Source: Syntrophaceae bacterium UBA5764
GTDB taxonomy: Bacteria; Desulfobacterota; Syntrophia; Syntrophales; Smithellaceae
Direction of reading: 5' to 3'
Length of the DNA: 26,714 nt
NCBI GenBank assembly: GCA_002418825.1
Contig: DIEW01000072.1
Span: forward strand, 1 to 26,714
A program made the position numbers and the translations under genes. Within the stretch, counting starts at the first letter, position 1. Each line of letters opens with the position of its first letter. Under the pieces are notes generated by a model. That model saw only the letters and a program-made list of their open reading frames with translations. It did not search any database and was not told where the DNA came from. Of the stretch, positions 7,843 to 15,603 are shown in pieces.

Positions 7843-7965
7843 ATCTGGGCAAAATATATTTTTGTTTATAACAACGTGAAAAGGATTTTTTGAACTATAG
7901 TATTTCAAGAGGCGGCAAGCAAAAAACCGCCGAAAATAAAAAATTATCACAGGATTGACTACACT
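7828..7965 (+). promoter_or_regulatory. Leader region of the tetR gene
   Basis: An AT-rich gap of 138 bases separates the catabolic operon from the TetR gene. It holds a TATAGT hexamer (-10-like, about 7896-7901) without a convincing -35, and a GGCGG/CCGCC hairpin (7911-7915 with 7927-7931). The regulator may have its own promoter here, and the hairpin could be an operator or a read-through brake. Evidence is weak. Confidence 0.3.
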
Positions 7966-8586
7966 ATGGGAGCCAAAGAAAGAAGAGAAAGAGAAAAAAG
8001 GCAGAGGAAGAGCCAGATTCTTGATACGGCCAGGGCGCTTCTTCTGGAAAAGGGCTTAAACGCCACAAGCATCAACCAGATCGCAAAACGTTCCGAATTA
8101 AGCGTAGGAGCCATATATTTTTACTTTAAGGATAAAGAAGAGCTTTTTGCGTCTCTTCAGGTCGAAGGGCTGGAACTACTCCACAAGACCATCCAAAAAG
8201 CGATAAATAAAGATTCGTCACCCGAAGAAAAAATCAAGTCAATTGCTTCAGCGTATCTGCGCTTCAGCGAAAAGCATAAAAATTATTTTGACATCATCAA
8301 TTATTTTTTGACCGCGCCAAAAACTGTTTTTTCACCGGAGTTGAAAAACAAGATTGATGCACATGGCAATGTCAGCATATCTACTCTGGCGGACGCGATA
8401 AGCGAGGGTATCGACAGCGGCCTTTTCAAAGCGGTTAACCCAAGGAGACAGGCCATTATTCTGTGGAGCGCCTTCAACGGCATCATTCAGTTAAAAAAGC
8501 TGCAAAAGACTATCCTGGCAAAAGACGAGTACAAATCTCTTTACATCGAGTCGCTGGAGCGGTTTCTTGACGGACTGCGCAATTAA
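7966..8586 (+). CDS. TetR/AcrR-family transcriptional regulator
   Basis: A 206-residue one-component regulator. Residues 15-61 form the TetR DNA-binding domain: a first helix (SQILDTARALLLEKG), then the helix-turn-helix TSINQIAKRSELSVGAIYFY and the closing FKDKEELF, a near-consensus TetR pattern. The C-terminal 140 residues are helical ligand-binding and dimerisation sequence with no family assignment possible by eye. The N terminus is very basic (RRERE KRQRK), common in this family. It follows the catabolic operon on the same strand and probably senses a pathway metabolite (often an acyl-CoA or aldehyde in this family), controlling the upstream promoter, which lies outside the window. Only a weak AGGA precedes ATG 7966. 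Confidence 0.88.
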   Translation: MGAKERREREKRQRKSQILDTARALLLEKGLNATSINQIAKRSELSVGAIYFYFKDKEELFASLQVEGLELLHKTIQKAINKDSSPEEKIKSIASAYLRFSEKHKNYFDIINYFLTAPKTVFSPELKNKIDAHGNVSISTLADAISEGIDSGLFKAVNPRRQAIILWSAFNGIIQLKKLQKTILAKDEYKSLYIESLERFLDGLRN

Positions 8587-8621
8587 TTGACAGATGATGC
8601 GGGGCGGGCATCACCTCCCCC

Positions 8622-10388
8622 TTAAAGGGGTACTTTGTTTTGTTCCTTTTTTGCCAAAGGAAACAACAAAAACACTGTGGTGCCGCGGCCTAATTCGCTT
8701 TCAATTTCCATTCTGCCGCCGTGGGCAATCATCAAGTGTTTGACAATCGATAGCCCCAAACCCGTTCCTCCCAAATCACGCGAACGCGACCGGTCCACAC
8801 GGTAAAAACGTTCCCCCAAGCGTTGAATTTCATCCCGCGGCACACCAATGCCAGTGTCACTTATTGATACTGCGGTATAAGCATCAGCTTCCTTCGCAAC
8901 AATAGTGATCCGGCCCGACTCCGGCGTGAATTTAACGGCGTTATCCAGAATATTGACAAATATTTGCGTGAGCTTATCCTTATCAGCCCTGATCATGGGG
9001 AAATTTTCGCGCACATTGTTATGGATAGTTATCTTCTTTTCCTTTGCTTTTGCCTCAACCAGAGAAATCACGTTTGTTATCGCCGCGTTTATTGAAACAT
9101 TCTCAAAATTAAATTTTAATTCCTTCAGCTCGATATGTGACAGCGTTAACAAGTCTTCGACCAGACGATTAAGCCTTTCGGCCTGATTCAAAATGATATC
9201 AACAAATTTTTTCGTTTCATCAATGTTGCCGATCGCGCCGTTTTTAATTGTTTCCAGGTACCCGATAATCGCAGTAAGCGGTGTTCGGATTTCATGAGTA
9301 ACGTTGGCCACAAAATCCTCTTTTACTTTTTCCAGTTTTTTCAGCCGCGTCACGTCATGAAAAACAATCATCGTTTTATCTTCCTGCGGATAACCGTGCA
9401 CGGCAGAAACGCTGACGTTAAGAATGACGGCTTCCGCCATGTCCAGAGTGATTTCCCGGGTGATATTCTCTCCGGTGCGCTTAAATTCAGTTAAGATTTT
9501 CTGCAATTCAGCGCTGCGGAACGCTTCCATTAGTGTTTTGCCGAACACGTCTTCATAGCGAACAGAAAGCATGTCTCCCAAGACAGGACTCACAAACTCT
9601 ATTAACCCTTGCGCATTGATAATGAGCACGCCCTCTGTCATGCTCGTCAATGCGGTCATCAGCTTGCTTTTTTCCTCATTGGCAATCCTGATTTTGTCTT
9701 TGAGCTCTTCCACCAAAAAATTGATGTTGTCGGCAAGTTTTTTTGTTTCATCGGCCGTATTCAACAGAATCGCCCCGACCGGCTCACCTTGCCTTAACTT
9801 TTCGGTAAACCTTTCCATCGCCCGAATCGGTTCCGCCAGACGGTAAGAAATAAATAAAGCGATAAGCAGGGAAACAATGACAGCTATGGCGCTCGCGCCC
9901 AATATGGACTCATACATTTTTTGAATTACTTTCTGCACATCATGCAGCGGACGCGCCAGGCGAACATAGCCGTTTATTTTTTCGCCATTTCTTATGGTCA
10001 CCGCCACGTAGAGCATGTCGATGTTCAGCGAACTGCTGAAACGCACGGATTTGCCGCTACCTTTCAGCCTGGCTTCCTGCACCTCCGGCCTGTTTGAATG
10101 GTTTTCCATCTGTGTGACATCTTTTTCGGAATCGGCAAAAACCTTGCCCCGCGCGTCAATCAGCGTGACCCGGCAATTGGATATGTTCGCCATCTCGCCA
10201 ATTTGCTCAGTAATCTTTTCCCGCGGGCTTAAGTCTATGATTTTCGCGTAAGACATCATTTCTGTTTCTATCTGCGAAGTGAGATTCTTTTCAACTTCTT
10301 CGCGCAGAAACAAATCCAGAAGCAGAAAGGACAAAGAGATAATGACAAGATAGCTGAAAAATATTTTATAAAAAAGATTTTTTTTCAT
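8622..10388 (-). CDS. phoR: Phosphate-regulon sensor histidine kinase PhoR
   Basis: Membrane sensor kinase of 588 residues that phosphorylates PhoB when phosphate is scarce. From the N terminus: membrane segment 9-28, an extracytoplasmic region to about 160, a second membrane segment 163-181, a HAMP linker, a PAS domain about 243-345, the HisKA box FVANVTHEIRTP with phospho-accepting His365, the N box around Asn479/Asn483, DTGIGVP (511-517) and GGTGLGLSI (540-548). The frame opens upstream at a GTG (10436) overlapping phoU, but ATG 10388 begins the typical MKKN-hydrophobic start and is preferred; no clear ribosome site is present for either. It is the last gene of the pst operon, at the far end from phoB. 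The pairing with PhoU and Pst supports PhoR over a generic kinase. Confidence 0.92.
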   Translation of the reverse strand: MKKNLFYKIFFSYLVIISLSFLLLDLFLREEVEKNLTSQIETEMMSYAKIIDLSPREKITEQIGEMANISNCRVTLIDARGKVFADSEKDVTQMENHSNRPEVQEARLKGSGKSVRFSSSLNIDMLYVAVTIRNGEKINGYVRLARPLHDVQKVIQKMYESILGASAIAVIVSLLIALFISYRLAEPIRAMERFTEKLRQGEPVGAILLNTADETKKLADNINFLVEELKDKIRIANEEKSKLMTALTSMTEGVLIINAQGLIEFVSPVLGDMLSVRYEDVFGKTLMEAFRSAELQKILTEFKRTGENITREITLDMAEAVILNVSVSAVHGYPQEDKTMIVFHDVTRLKKLEKVKEDFVANVTHEIRTPLTAIIGYLETIKNGAIGNIDETKKFVDIILNQAERLNRLVEDLLTLSHIELKELKFNFENVSINAAITNVISLVEAKAKEKKITIHNNVRENFPMIRADKDKLTQIFVNILDNAVKFTPESGRITIVAKEADAYTAVSISDTGIGVPRDEIQRLGERFYRVDRSRSRDLGGTGLGLSIVKHLMIAHGGRMEIESELGRGTTVFLLFPLAKKEQNKVPL

Positions 10389-10404
10389 GCCCGCTACCGT
10401 CGCG

Positions 10405-11082
10405 CTAATTCTGGGGCCGATGACGCACGTTCTCACCGGTCACCATGTAAGTTACCATATCCGCGATGCCTTTAGCGTGGTCGGCAATACGCTCCAGGTT
10501 TTTGGACACATGCATGACCAATAAACTCCGGTGAATATTTTTGGAATCTTCCATCATAAAAGTCAGCAGCTCACGGAAAATTTGTTCGTTCAGGTTATCC
10601 ACTGCCTCCTCCGTTTCCCTAACTTTCTCGGCTGTCTGTAAGTCCCCTTTAATCATTGCATCCAGCGCGTTCTTAATCATTTCTTCGACCAAGCCGGACA
10701 TGCGTGGCAAATCAATATAGGGCTTGAGCTGGGGCTCTTCATTTAACTGTATCGCTTTTTCCGCGATATTTACCGCCATGTCCCCTATTCTCTCCAAATG
10801 ACCGGTAATTTTTATAGCCGTCGTGATAAACCTCAAATCAATAGCGGCCGGCTGGCGCAGGGCCAGTATTTTAATGCATCTTTCCTCTATTTCGGTGTCC
10901 ATTTTATCAATTTCATCGTCGTCTCTGATTACCTGATTGGCCAGGTCGGTGTTCCTTTGGGTGAGAGATTTCATGGCCAACTGTATGGCCTTTTCCGTAA
11001 GAGCGCCCAGGTAAATAAGCGAGTTTTTAATTTCCTGCAGCTCCATCTCATAATGAAGACTTGTGTGCCTTCGCTCTTCCAT
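10405..11082 (-). CDS. phoU: Phosphate signalling protein PhoU
   Basis: PhoU is a peripheral cytoplasmic helical protein that couples the Pst transporter to PhoR and keeps the Pho regulon off when phosphate is plentiful. The 225-residue product has two PhoU repeats with the metal-binding motif in each half: DxxxDxMDTEIE-type sequence around 54-66 (DDDEIDKMDTEIE) and RETEEAVDNLNEQ about 155-167. HLERIGDMAVNIAEKA and NLERIADHAKGIADMV are the paired signature helices. Length is typical. AAGGAG lies before the ATG. It starts 21 bases after pstB and ends 16 bases before the phoR start, in the operon. Confidence 0.95.
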   Translation of the reverse strand: MEERRHTSLHYEMELQEIKNSLIYLGALTEKAIQLAMKSLTQRNTDLANQVIRDDDEIDKMDTEIEERCIKILALRQPAAIDLRFITTAIKITGHLERIGDMAVNIAEKAIQLNEEPQLKPYIDLPRMSGLVEEMIKNALDAMIKGDLQTAEKVRETEEAVDNLNEQIFRELLTFMMEDSKNIHRSLLVMHVSKNLERIADHAKGIADMVTYMVTGENVRHRPQN

Positions 11083-11103
11083 AATTGCTCCTTATGTAAA
11101 ATA

Positions 11104-11871
11104 TCAGCCGAACCTACCGGTTATATAATCTTCCGTTTGTTTCATGTCCGGATTGGTGAATATTTTTTCTGTTTTGTTATACTCAATAAGATTCCCCATG
11201 TAGAAAAAAGCCGTTTCATCGGAAATTCTGGCCGCCTGCTGCATATTGTGCGTTACGATGATGATAGTATAATCTTTTTTCAGCGCTTCAATCAACTCCT
11301 CAATTTTTGCCGTGGAAATCGGATCCAGCGCCGAAGTCGGCTCGTCCATCAGCAAAACATCCGGTTTCATGGCCAGCGCGCGCGCGATGCACAACCTCTG
11401 CTGCTGACCGCCAGATAGATTCATCGCCGACTTATTTAAAATATTTTTTACTTCATCCCATAAAACAGCCTGTCTTAAACTCTGCTCCACCAAAGTATCC
11501 ATATCCTCAACTCCGAGACCGGCAAGTTTCGGGCCGTAAGAAATGTTGTTATAGATGGTTTTGGGAAACGGATTGGGCTTTTGAAACACCATTCCTATTT
11601 TGCGGCGAATTTCCACCGGATCAACATCCGGCGCGTAGATATTTTTTCCTTCAAAAAATATTTTTCCTTCAACTTTTGTGCCGTCAATCAAATCATTCAT
11701 TCTGTTTAACACTCTTAGGAGAGTGGATTTGCCGCAACCCGATGGGCCGATAAGCGCGGTAACTTTATTCTTTACAAACTTCATGGAAATATTACTTAAC
11801 GCCCTGCATTCACCGTAATAGAAGTTCACATCATCCAACTGAATAATTTCTTTACCGCCCATCACTACCAT
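11104..11871 (-). CDS. pstB: Phosphate ABC transporter ATP-binding protein PstB
   Basis: ATPase subunit of the high-affinity phosphate importer PstSCAB, 255 residues. Walker A GPSGCGKST (42-50), Q-loop in MVFQKPNPFP, ABC signature LSGGQQQR (152-159), Walker B VLLMDEP (172-178) and the switch histidine in VTHNM (206-210) are all intact. FPKTIYNNI and the C-terminal TEDYITGRFG are PstB-specific. The start overlaps the end of pstA by seven bases; ATG 11871 has GAGGAG about eight bases upstream and is preferred to an internal ATG at 11862, so the two genes are translationally coupled. Confidence 0.96.
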   Translation of the reverse strand: MVVMGGKEIIQLDDVNFYYGECRALSNISMKFVKNKVTALIGPSGCGKSTLLRVLNRMNDLIDGTKVEGKIFFEGKNIYAPDVDPVEIRRKIGMVFQKPNPFPKTIYNNISYGPKLAGLGVEDMDTLVEQSLRQAVLWDEVKNILNKSAMNLSGGQQQRLCIARALAMKPDVLLMDEPTSALDPISTAKIEELIEALKKDYTIIIVTHNMQQAARISDETAFFYMGNLIEYNKTEKIFTNPDMKQTEDYITGRFG

Positions 11872-12743
11872 CTTTTATTCCTCCTCATGTAACCGCGGAT
11901 AATAATCGCAATCAAATCAATCCCTAAAACAACCGCGACCAAGACAAGCACCGTTCCGAACTGGATGGGGCGCGTAGCCTCGATGTTAGTGCCGGCCGTG
12001 GACAGCACATAAACATGATAGGGAAGAGCCATGACTTCGTCGAAAACCGAACCGGGCAGTTTCGATGTAAAAAAAGCGGCGGCCGTGAACATAATCGGCG
12101 CCGTTTCACCCGCGGCGCGGCCGATGCCTAAAATCGAGCCGGTCAGAATCCCCGGCAAAGCGTTGGGCAAGACAATCCTGTATGTCGTCTGCCATTTGGA
12201 AACGCCCAGCGACAAAGACGCTTCGCGAAACGTCTGCGGCACGGATTTGAGCGCCTCTTCCGAAGCTCCTATTATCGTCGGCAGAATCAAAAATCCCAGC
12301 GTCAGAGATCCGGCCAGAATGCTTGATCCGAATTTCAAAAATATGACAAAAAAGCCCAACCCGAAAAGACCGAAAACAACGGACGGAACGCCCGCCAGAC
12401 AATTAATGCCTATTTTTATGGCACGCACAACCTTTCCCTGTCGGGCGTATTCGGTAAGATAAACGGCCGAGGCGATGCCCAGCGGCAGACCAATGGCAAT
12501 AGCCCCCAGGGTAAGATAAATAGTCCCGATAATTGCCGGCATTATGCCACCTTTGGTCATCGAATCGGTCGGCGGCTTGGTGATAAAATCCCAACTGATA
12601 ACAGAATAGCCGTTATAAAAAATGTAGAAAATAATCCCGCCCAGCGCGAGAGTTATTATCAGGGCGGAAGCGCGCACCAGCGAAAAAAATACGCTTTGTT
12701 TGAAGTAACGCCATTTCATCGAGTAAATATTTATGTTCTTCAC
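11865..12743 (-). CDS. pstA: Phosphate ABC transporter permease PstA
   Basis: Inner-membrane permease subunit, 292 residues with about six helices. The PstA hallmarks are ITKPPTDSMTKGGIMPAI, AGVPSVVFGLFGLGFF, and the permease EAA loop around EASLSLGVSKWQTTYRIVLP followed by GRAAGETAPIMFTAA. The start chosen is GTG 12743, eleven bases after the pstC stop; an internal ATG at 12719 is the alternative, and neither has a strong ribosome site. It works with PstC to form the channel energised by PstB. Confidence 0.94.
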   Translation of the reverse strand: MKNINIYSMKWRYFKQSVFFSLVRASALIITLALGGIIFYIFYNGYSVISWDFITKPPTDSMTKGGIMPAIIGTIYLTLGAIAIGLPLGIASAVYLTEYARQGKVVRAIKIGINCLAGVPSVVFGLFGLGFFVIFLKFGSSILAGSLTLGFLILPTIIGASEEALKSVPQTFREASLSLGVSKWQTTYRIVLPNALPGILTGSILGIGRAAGETAPIMFTAAAFFTSKLPGSVFDEVMALPYHVYVLSTAGTNIEATRPIQFGTVLVLVAVVLGIDLIAIIIRGYMRRNKRW

Positions 12744-12754
12744 CTACCAGTAAA

Positions 12755-13645
12755 TTATAGTGTTGCCGAACCAGTTTGACGGAATTTATGCGAAACATAA
12801 TCGGCAATCAAATTAAAGCTCAACGTCAAAAAGAAAAGCACCACGCCGATAGCAAAAAGAGCGTGATAATGAGAACTGCCGTAAGGAGTTTCACCCATTT
12901 CTGCGGCGATACTTGCCGGCATGGGGCGCACAGAATCAAAAATGCTTTCCGGAATTGCCGCCGCGCCGCCGGCGACCATCAAGACCACCATCGTTTCCCC
13001 TATTGACCGGGCCATACCCAGCATCACCGCCGTGGAAATACCGGATAAGGCGGCAGGTAAAATCACCTTGGTTATCGTCTCAAATTTTGTCGCGCCCAAA
13101 GCATAAGAAGCTTCTTTAAATTCCTGAGGAACAGAGTAAAGGGCGTCTTCGGAAATACTCGATATCGTCGGAATCGCCATAATGGCAAGAATTACCGAAG
13201 CGTTGATGATGTTCAATCCCGTAGGCAGATCAAAAGTTTCCTGCAGCCAGGGCGCAACAATCACCATGCCGAAAAAACCCAAAACAACCGAAGGCAAACC
13301 GGCCAGAAGTTCTATAACGGACTTCAAACTTTCCCTTACCGCCGGCCGCGGCGTGATATCAGAAATATAGATTGCGGCCAGCACCCCCAGGGGCACGGCT
13401 ATGACTGTGGCCAAAAGCGTTACGATGAATGACCCGAAAATCAGGGGAAAGATGCCGAATGACGGAGGATCATAAGTAGGATACCACTCCATCCCGAAGA
13501 CAAAATCCTTTAATGAAACCTGTTTAAATACGGGCAGGCCTTCGCGAAACAGCGAAAGAACTATCAGACCTAGAACAATCACAGAAACCAGGGCGAAAAG
13601 AAAAAACGCGTGTTTAATTACAGTCTCTTTGATCCGGCGATTCAT
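12755..13645 (-). CDS. pstC: Phosphate ABC transporter permease PstC
   Basis: Inner-membrane permease subunit of 296 residues, a first long hydrophobic helix at 13-34 and five more after residue 65. PstC features are FGMEWYPTYDPPSFGIFPLI, AGLPSVVLGFFGM, the EAA loop EASYALGATKFETITKVILP and ARSIGETMVVLMVAGG. Each motif parallels one in PstA, as expected for the paired permeases. No good Shine-Dalgarno site is seen before ATG 13645. It lies 67 bases downstream of pstS in the same operon. Confidence 0.95.
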   Translation of the reverse strand: MNRRIKETVIKHAFFLFALVSVIVLGLIVLSLFREGLPVFKQVSLKDFVFGMEWYPTYDPPSFGIFPLIFGSFIVTLLATVIAVPLGVLAAIYISDITPRPAVRESLKSVIELLAGLPSVVLGFFGMVIVAPWLQETFDLPTGLNIINASVILAIMAIPTISSISEDALYSVPQEFKEASYALGATKFETITKVILPAALSGISTAVMLGMARSIGETMVVLMVAGGAAAIPESIFDSVRPMPASIAAEMGETPYGSSHYHALFAIGVVLFFLTLSFNLIADYVSHKFRQTGSATL

Positions 13646-13712
13646 TTTATTTCAACGATTTATTTTGATTTACAATAATACTTTCGCTGTTCAATCTCGG
13701 TAAAAAATATCC

Positions 13713-14558
13713 CTAATTATTTTTTTCCGTTCTTTTCAAATCAATCAGCGGGACAAAACCTTCCTTGGCAATGATTTCTTGTCCTGCCGCTGATTTGACA
13801 AAATTTATGTACCCGGCCACGCCACCCCGCGGCTCGCCGTTGGTGTACATGTACAGTTCTCTGGAAAGAGGATATTCCCTGGAAAGGGCAGTTTGCGCCG
13901 ATCCGGCCACGCCATTGACCCGCAACGGTTTCACGTCTTTGTTGATATAGCCTATCCCCAGATAACTGATGGCGTAACGATTTTTCGCCACGGCCTGCAC
14001 AATCGCTCCGTTGGAGGCAAGCATTTGCGCCCTGGGGGTAACTTTTGTTTTTTTCATGACAAAATGGTCCCATGATTCGAACGTGCCGGAAGAAGAATCA
14101 CGCGAGATGACCACGATTTTGAGATCATCACCGCCCACTTCCTTCCAGTTAGTGATTTTGCCTTGATAAATCTGGCTGAGCTGATCAATGGATAGATTAT
14201 TCACTTTGTTTTTTGGATTAACCACCGGGATTATCGCATCGTGCGCAACAACATGCGCTACCGGTTTGATGCCTTTGCTTTTAGCCAAAGAAATTTCTTC
14301 TTTTTTTATCTCACGCGAGGAAGTGGCAATATCCGTTGTTTTGTCAATCATAGCTTTAATGCCTTCACCGGAGCCGCCTCCGGAAAGAGAAATCTGCAGA
14401 TCAGGATTTTTCTTTACAAAAGCTTCCAGCGTGCTCTGCGCTATGGGCAAAACCGTGGTGGAGCCCTTAATGACAATTGATTCGGCGGCAAAAAAATTTC
14501 CCGGAACGGATAACAACAGCAGGAACGCCATTGTGACTTTTCTGACAACATTACGCAT
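13713..14558 (-). CDS. pstS: Phosphate-binding periplasmic protein PstS
   Basis: Substrate-binding protein that captures phosphate in the periplasm for PstCAB. It has a signal peptide (basic MRNVVRK, hydrophobic MAFLLLLSV, likely cleavage after NFFAA). The mature protein carries the phosphate-site motifs GSTTVLP, SGGGSGEGI and SRDSSSGT, and IYQGKITNW. About 281 residues. Three in-frame ATGs compete (14573, 14561, 14558); GGAGGAG at 14565-14571 lies six bases before 14558 and three before 14561, so one of those two is real and 14573 is excluded because it overlaps the ribosome site. Transcription is probably from the Pho-box promoter immediately upstream. Confidence 0.95.
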   Translation of the reverse strand: MRNVVRKVTMAFLLLLSVPGNFFAAESIVIKGSTTVLPIAQSTLEAFVKKNPDLQISLSGGGSGEGIKAMIDKTTDIATSSREIKKEEISLAKSKGIKPVAHVVAHDAIIPVVNPKNKVNNLSIDQLSQIYQGKITNWKEVGGDDLKIVVISRDSSSGTFESWDHFVMKKTKVTPRAQMLASNGAIVQAVAKNRYAISYLGIGYINKDVKPLRVNGVAGSAQTALSREYPLSRELYMYTNGEPRGGVAGYINFVKSAAGQEIIAKEGFVPLIDLKRTEKNN

Positions 14559-14601
14559 CATTTGCTCCTCCATATTTTTCGGGAGAATATATAATTCGAA
14601 T

Positions 14602-14619
14602 ATTACAGTTTGATGACAG
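14602..14619 (-). promoter_or_regulatory. Pho box upstream of pstS
   Basis: On the - strand this reads CTGTCATCAAACTGTAAT, two direct CTGTNAT-type heptamers separated by four bases. It is very close to the enterobacterial PhoB box (CTGTCATAWAWCTGTCAY). A TATATA/TATATT stretch follows about eight bases later as a -10, so the box replaces the -35 as in PhoB-activated promoters. It lies 43 bases before the pstS start and after phoB, implying PhoB activation of pstSCAB-phoU-phoR. Confidence 0.75.
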
Positions 14620-14653
14620 GATGAATATAATATGAAAACAACGTGGGGAAAAG

Positions 14654-15349
14654 CTACCGCGTTTCGGTGAATTTGTAACCGAAACCGCGAATGGTCAAAA
14701 TATAGCGCGGGTTCTCTATGTCCTTTTCAATCTGGCTCCGCAGGCGGCGAATATGCACATCAACAGTACGGTCGGTAACAAACGTGTCGTCACCCCAAAC
14801 GTGGTCAAGAATCTGATTTCTCGAATAAACTCTGCCGGGATTGCGGCTCAAAAAAAACAGGAGTTTCAATTCTGTGGGGCTTAAGTCAATTTTTTTGCCG
14901 TCAACCTTTACACTGCATGAAGCGTAATTTATTTCCAGCCCCTTGTATTTAAACGATTCCTCAAGCGTTGTACCGCGCTCCTTCAGCCGGCGCAGGATCG
15001 TCCTCACGCGGGCAACAAGCTCCTTCACGCTGAACGGTTTGGTCATATAATCGTCGGCGCCGATTTCCAGACCGAGTATTTTATCCACTTCATCAACCTT
15101 GGCAGTCAACATGATAATGGGTATATTAGCGGTAACCGGATCATGGCGGATCGCCCGGCAGACATCAAGTCCGTTAATCTTGGGCAACATGAGGTCCAGA
15201 ATAATTAATTCGGGCTTCTTTGTTTTGGCAAGCTTCAAGGCGGTTTCCCCGTCATAAACTTTTACACAAGAAAAACCTTCTTTCTCCAGGTTGTAGGAAA
15301 TAAGTTCCACGATATCCTGTTCGTCATCAACAATCAGTATCCTAGACAT
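14654..15349 (-). CDS. phoB: Phosphate-regulon response regulator PhoB
   Basis: OmpR/PhoB-type response regulator of 231 residues. The receiver domain has acidic Asp9/Asp10, phosphorylated Asp52 (LDLMLPK), Thr82 (MLTAK) and Lys104 (MTKPF). The winged-helix output domain (about 130-230) carries LSPTELKLLFFLSRNPG, RNQILDHVWG, VTDRTVDVHIRRLRSQIE and IRGFGYKF. PhoB, phosphorylated by PhoR, activates phosphate-scavenging genes at Pho boxes. It is the promoter-proximal gene here while phoR is at the other end of the unit. The Pst/PhoU neighbourhood makes PhoB rather than another OmpR member the confident call. Confidence 0.93.
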   Translation of the reverse strand: MSRILIVDDEQDIVELISYNLEKEGFSCVKVYDGETALKLAKTKKPELIILDLMLPKINGLDVCRAIRHDPVTANIPIIMLTAKVDEVDKILGLEIGADDYMTKPFSVKELVARVRTILRRLKERGTTLEESFKYKGLEINYASCSVKVDGKKIDLSPTELKLLFFLSRNPGRVYSRNQILDHVWGDDTFVTDRTVDVHIRRLRSQIEKDIENPRYILTIRGFGYKFTETR

Positions 15350-15540
15350 AAAATTAACCCTGCTTATCAGCGTTAAAAACTTATACCACAGGTTTTGCCC
15401 GCAGTTCAGCTATTTTTCCGTTTCCTCCGCCGGAAAAATCGATGTTATCATGGTATAATGCTTATGGTAGTGATGTGACAGAATTTATGCAAGGAAATTA
15501 TGCCGTAACCTGTTTAACCGGCCGCCGCACAAATAAATAA
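15350..15540. other. phoB upstream region
   Basis: No gene seen. It must hold the phoB promoter. An 8-base hairpin (TTTTTCCG 15413-15420 with CGGAAAAA 15431-15438) sits in the presumed phoB leader. A lone CTGTCAC half-site is present on the - strand near 15475-15481, too poor to call a Pho box. Confidence 0.35.
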
Positions 15541-15575
15541 AAAATGCCTGACTTGAGGTAAATCAGGCATTTTTT
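15541..15575 (-). terminator. Intrinsic terminator of the serA-like gene
   Basis: Arms AAAATGCCTGA (15541-15551) and TCAGGCATTTT (15563-15573) pair perfectly with an 11-base loop. An A-run precedes and a T-run follows on the + strand, so the structure could terminate in both directions. It lies 29 bases past the serA stop, read on the - strand, and ends that transcript before phoB. Confidence 0.85.
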
Positions 15576-15603
15576 ACAATTTGCTTATATTGTTTCATTA
15601 TCG

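Noticed and set aside
10389..10436. Upstream GTG start for phoR
   Set aside because: It would overlap phoU and add 16 residues before the typical MKKN-membrane-helix start; no ribosome site supports it.
10798..11418. Open frame of 206 codons on the + strand across the phoU/pstB junction
   Set aside because: It crosses two well-supported - strand genes, has no ribosome site and no domain pattern.
15413..15438. TTTTTCCG/CGGAAAAA hairpin as a terminator
   Set aside because: No T-run follows on either strand and it lies in the phoB leader; kept only as a description of that region.
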